From contig SKTA01000010.1 of the NCBI GenBank assembly GCA_007122745.1, forward strand, positions 1-7,413: a stretch of DNA of 7,413 bases, read 5' to 3'. Position numbers and translations under genes: made by a program. Position 1 is the first letter of the stretch. The number at the start of each line of letters is the position of its first letter. The notes under the pieces were generated by a model, which ran no database searches, was not told the origin of the DNA, and saw only the letters and a list, made by a program, of their open reading frames with translations. Origin of the DNA: Bacteroidales bacterium (GTDB lineage: Bacteria > Bacteroidota > Bacteroidia > Bacteroidales > UBA7960). Positions 6,696 to 7,413 of this stretch are shown here, one piece after another.

Positions 6696-7211
6696 TCAGT
6701 TCCGGTAACCCAGTCTTTGCAGCACGTCGTCGCTGAGGTCGTAGCGTACATCACTGAAGATCATGGAAGTACCTCCTGACTTATCAAAAATAACCGCGTA
6801 ATTTCCCCTGTTTGCAATTTGTTCCACTGCCTCATAAATCCTGTCCTGGATAGGTTGGATCAACTCCTGCCTTTTTGCAAACAACTCACCTTCGCGGCCG
6901 AATTTGTCCATTTGTAACTGTTTGGCTTCCCGTTCCAGTTTGATGATCTCCTCCTCACGTTGCCGCCTCATGTCCTCTGGCAGCAAAGGGGCTTCTGCCT
7001 GGTACTCCCTGTACATACGCTCCACCTGTGCAAAATTGTTCTCAATATCCCTTTGCCACTCGATGGAAAGCTCTTCAACCTCCCTTTCAGCCGCCTGGTA
7101 TTCTGGAATGTTGTCGAGGATGTATTCTGTGTCAATGTATGCAAATCTCTGGCCAAAGGCGCTCAATGCAAACGTGGCTGTGAGTATAAAAAGAAAAAAT
7201 TGTTTTTTCAT
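6696..7211 (-). CDS. OmpH/Skp-family periplasmic outer-membrane protein chaperone
   Basis: 171-residue periplasmic chaperone of the OmpH/Skp family, which holds unfolded outer-membrane proteins on their way to the BAM complex. Residues 1-20 are a signal peptide (MKKQFFLFILTATFALSAFG, cleavage before Gln21 likely). The mature protein starts with RFAYIDTEYIL, the typical first beta strand. A long charged coiled-coil hairpin of about residues 34-125 follows, with its turn near APLLPEDM (74-81), and then the C-terminal strand region NYAVIFDKSGG and YDLSDDVLQRLGY. Length and layout match the family. It lies 27 bp downstream of bamA on the same strand with a strong Shine-Dalgarno sequence between them, so it is very probably co-transcribed. 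Bacteroidetes often carry two ompH copies after bamA; here mutS, on the opposite strand, follows instead. Confidence 0.94.
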   Translation of the reverse strand: MKKQFFLFILTATFALSAFGQRFAYIDTEYILDNIPEYQAAEREVEELSIEWQRDIENNFAQVERMYREYQAEAPLLPEDMRRQREEEIIKLEREAKQLQMDKFGREGELFAKRQELIQPIQDRIYEAVEQIANRGNYAVIFDKSGGTSMIFSDVRYDLSDDVLQRLGYRN

Positions 7212-7218
7212 ATTGATT

Positions 7219-7225
7219 CCTCCTT
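7219..7225 (-). promoter_or_regulatory. Strong Shine-Dalgarno sequence of ompH
   Basis: On the minus strand AAGGAGG stands 7 nt before the ATG of ompH, near-ideal complementarity and spacing to the 16S rRNA 3' end. None of the other genes whose start lies in the window has a comparable site. It supports the start at 7211. Confidence 0.75.
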
Positions 7226-7238
7226 ATTACGATAAATG

Positions 7239-7413
7239 TTAATCAATGGTTTGTCCGATAGAAAAGTGAAACTGGCCACCGCCAGAGCCCGGGCGACCGG
7301 GGATGTCATCAAAGCCGTATCCGTAATCGATACCCATAAGGCCAAACATGGGTAGAAAAATGCGCAGGCCAACACCGGCTGAACGCTTAAAGTCAAATGG
7401 ATTAAATGAGTTA
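7239..7413 (-). CDS. bamA: Outer membrane protein assembly factor BamA (C-terminal fragment)
   Basis: Last 57 residues of BamA, the Omp85 barrel that inserts beta-barrel proteins into the outer membrane; the gene runs off the right edge (7413 is the third base of a cut codon, the first whole codon is 7412-7410). The visible part reads SAGVGLRIFLPMFGLMGIDYGYGFD, then a Gly-rich turn (DDIPGRPGSGGG) and the last strand QFHFSIGQTID. This matches the final two strands of Bacteroidetes BamA, including the FGLMGIDYGYGFD strand and the QFHFSIGQ ending. Oddly, the protein ends in TID rather than the aromatic residue that usually closes the beta-signal. It is upstream of and probably co-transcribed with ompH. 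Assignment rests on pattern recognition of a short but distinctive segment. Confidence 0.92.
   Translation of the reverse strand, partial: NSFNPFDFKRSAGVGLRIFLPMFGLMGIDYGYGFDDIPGRPGSGGGQFHFSIGQTID

Noticed and set aside
6904..7242. Plus-strand open frames of 112 and 91 residues antisense to ompH
   Set aside because: Ser/Cys/Leu-rich shadow translations of the OmpH coiled coil; not gene-like.
1..7413. A previously undescribed multi-gene system, defence island, CRISPR array, riboswitch or RNA gene
   Set aside because: Every large frame belongs to a known family, intergenic gaps are at most about 243 bp, and I saw no repeat array, tRNA fold or conserved aptamer-like structure. The orientation changes repeatedly between functionally unrelated housekeeping genes.

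Overview
The window looks like an ordinary core-genome segment of a Bacteroidota (Bacteroidetes) bacterium, probably class Bacteroidia. The evidence is a BamA C-terminus followed directly by an OmpH/Skp-like chaperone in Bacteroidetes style, a MutS with the GPNMSGKS Walker A variant, a textbook Bacteroidetes promoter (TTTG, 20-bp spacer, TAnnTTTG) and almost no Shine-Dalgarno sequences. There is no sign of phage, transposon, CRISPR, tRNA or rRNA.

Layout: (1) Left edge, plus strand: the 3' three-quarters of a PLP-dependent trans-sulfuration-family enzyme (methionine gamma-lyase/cystathionine gamma-synthase fold), followed after 6 bp by a small four-helix membrane protein of the 'phage holin family 4' (YvlD-like) group; the two are probably co-transcribed. 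(2) Minus strand, convergent with these across a 43-bp gap that carries a small heptamer repeat: a probably exported peptide-methionine sulfoxide reductase MsrA. (3) Plus strand, divergent from msrA: a 6-phosphofructokinase whose active-site residues are of the pyrophosphate-type or mixed group. (4) A strong hairpin terminator that can serve both strands, then a minus-strand exported DUF4168-like protein with its own canonical promoter. (5) Plus strand, divergent: mutS, a complete mismatch-repair ATPase with a C-terminal beta-clamp-binding motif. (6) Minus strand, convergent with mutS at a 5-bp gap: ompH/skp, preceded by the truncated 3' end of bamA. bamA and ompH form one outer-membrane-biogenesis transcription unit entering from the right edge.

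The genes do not form one pathway. They cover sulfur amino-acid metabolism, oxidised-methionine repair, glycolysis, mismatch repair and outer-membrane protein assembly. I found no convincing undescribed system. The observations most worth checking are an ungapped internal duplication in the DUF4168-like protein, the single ompH packed against mutS, the lone strong Shine-Dalgarno sequence before ompH, the phosphoryl-donor residues of the phosphofructokinase, and start-site alternatives in msrA that would change its location in the cell.
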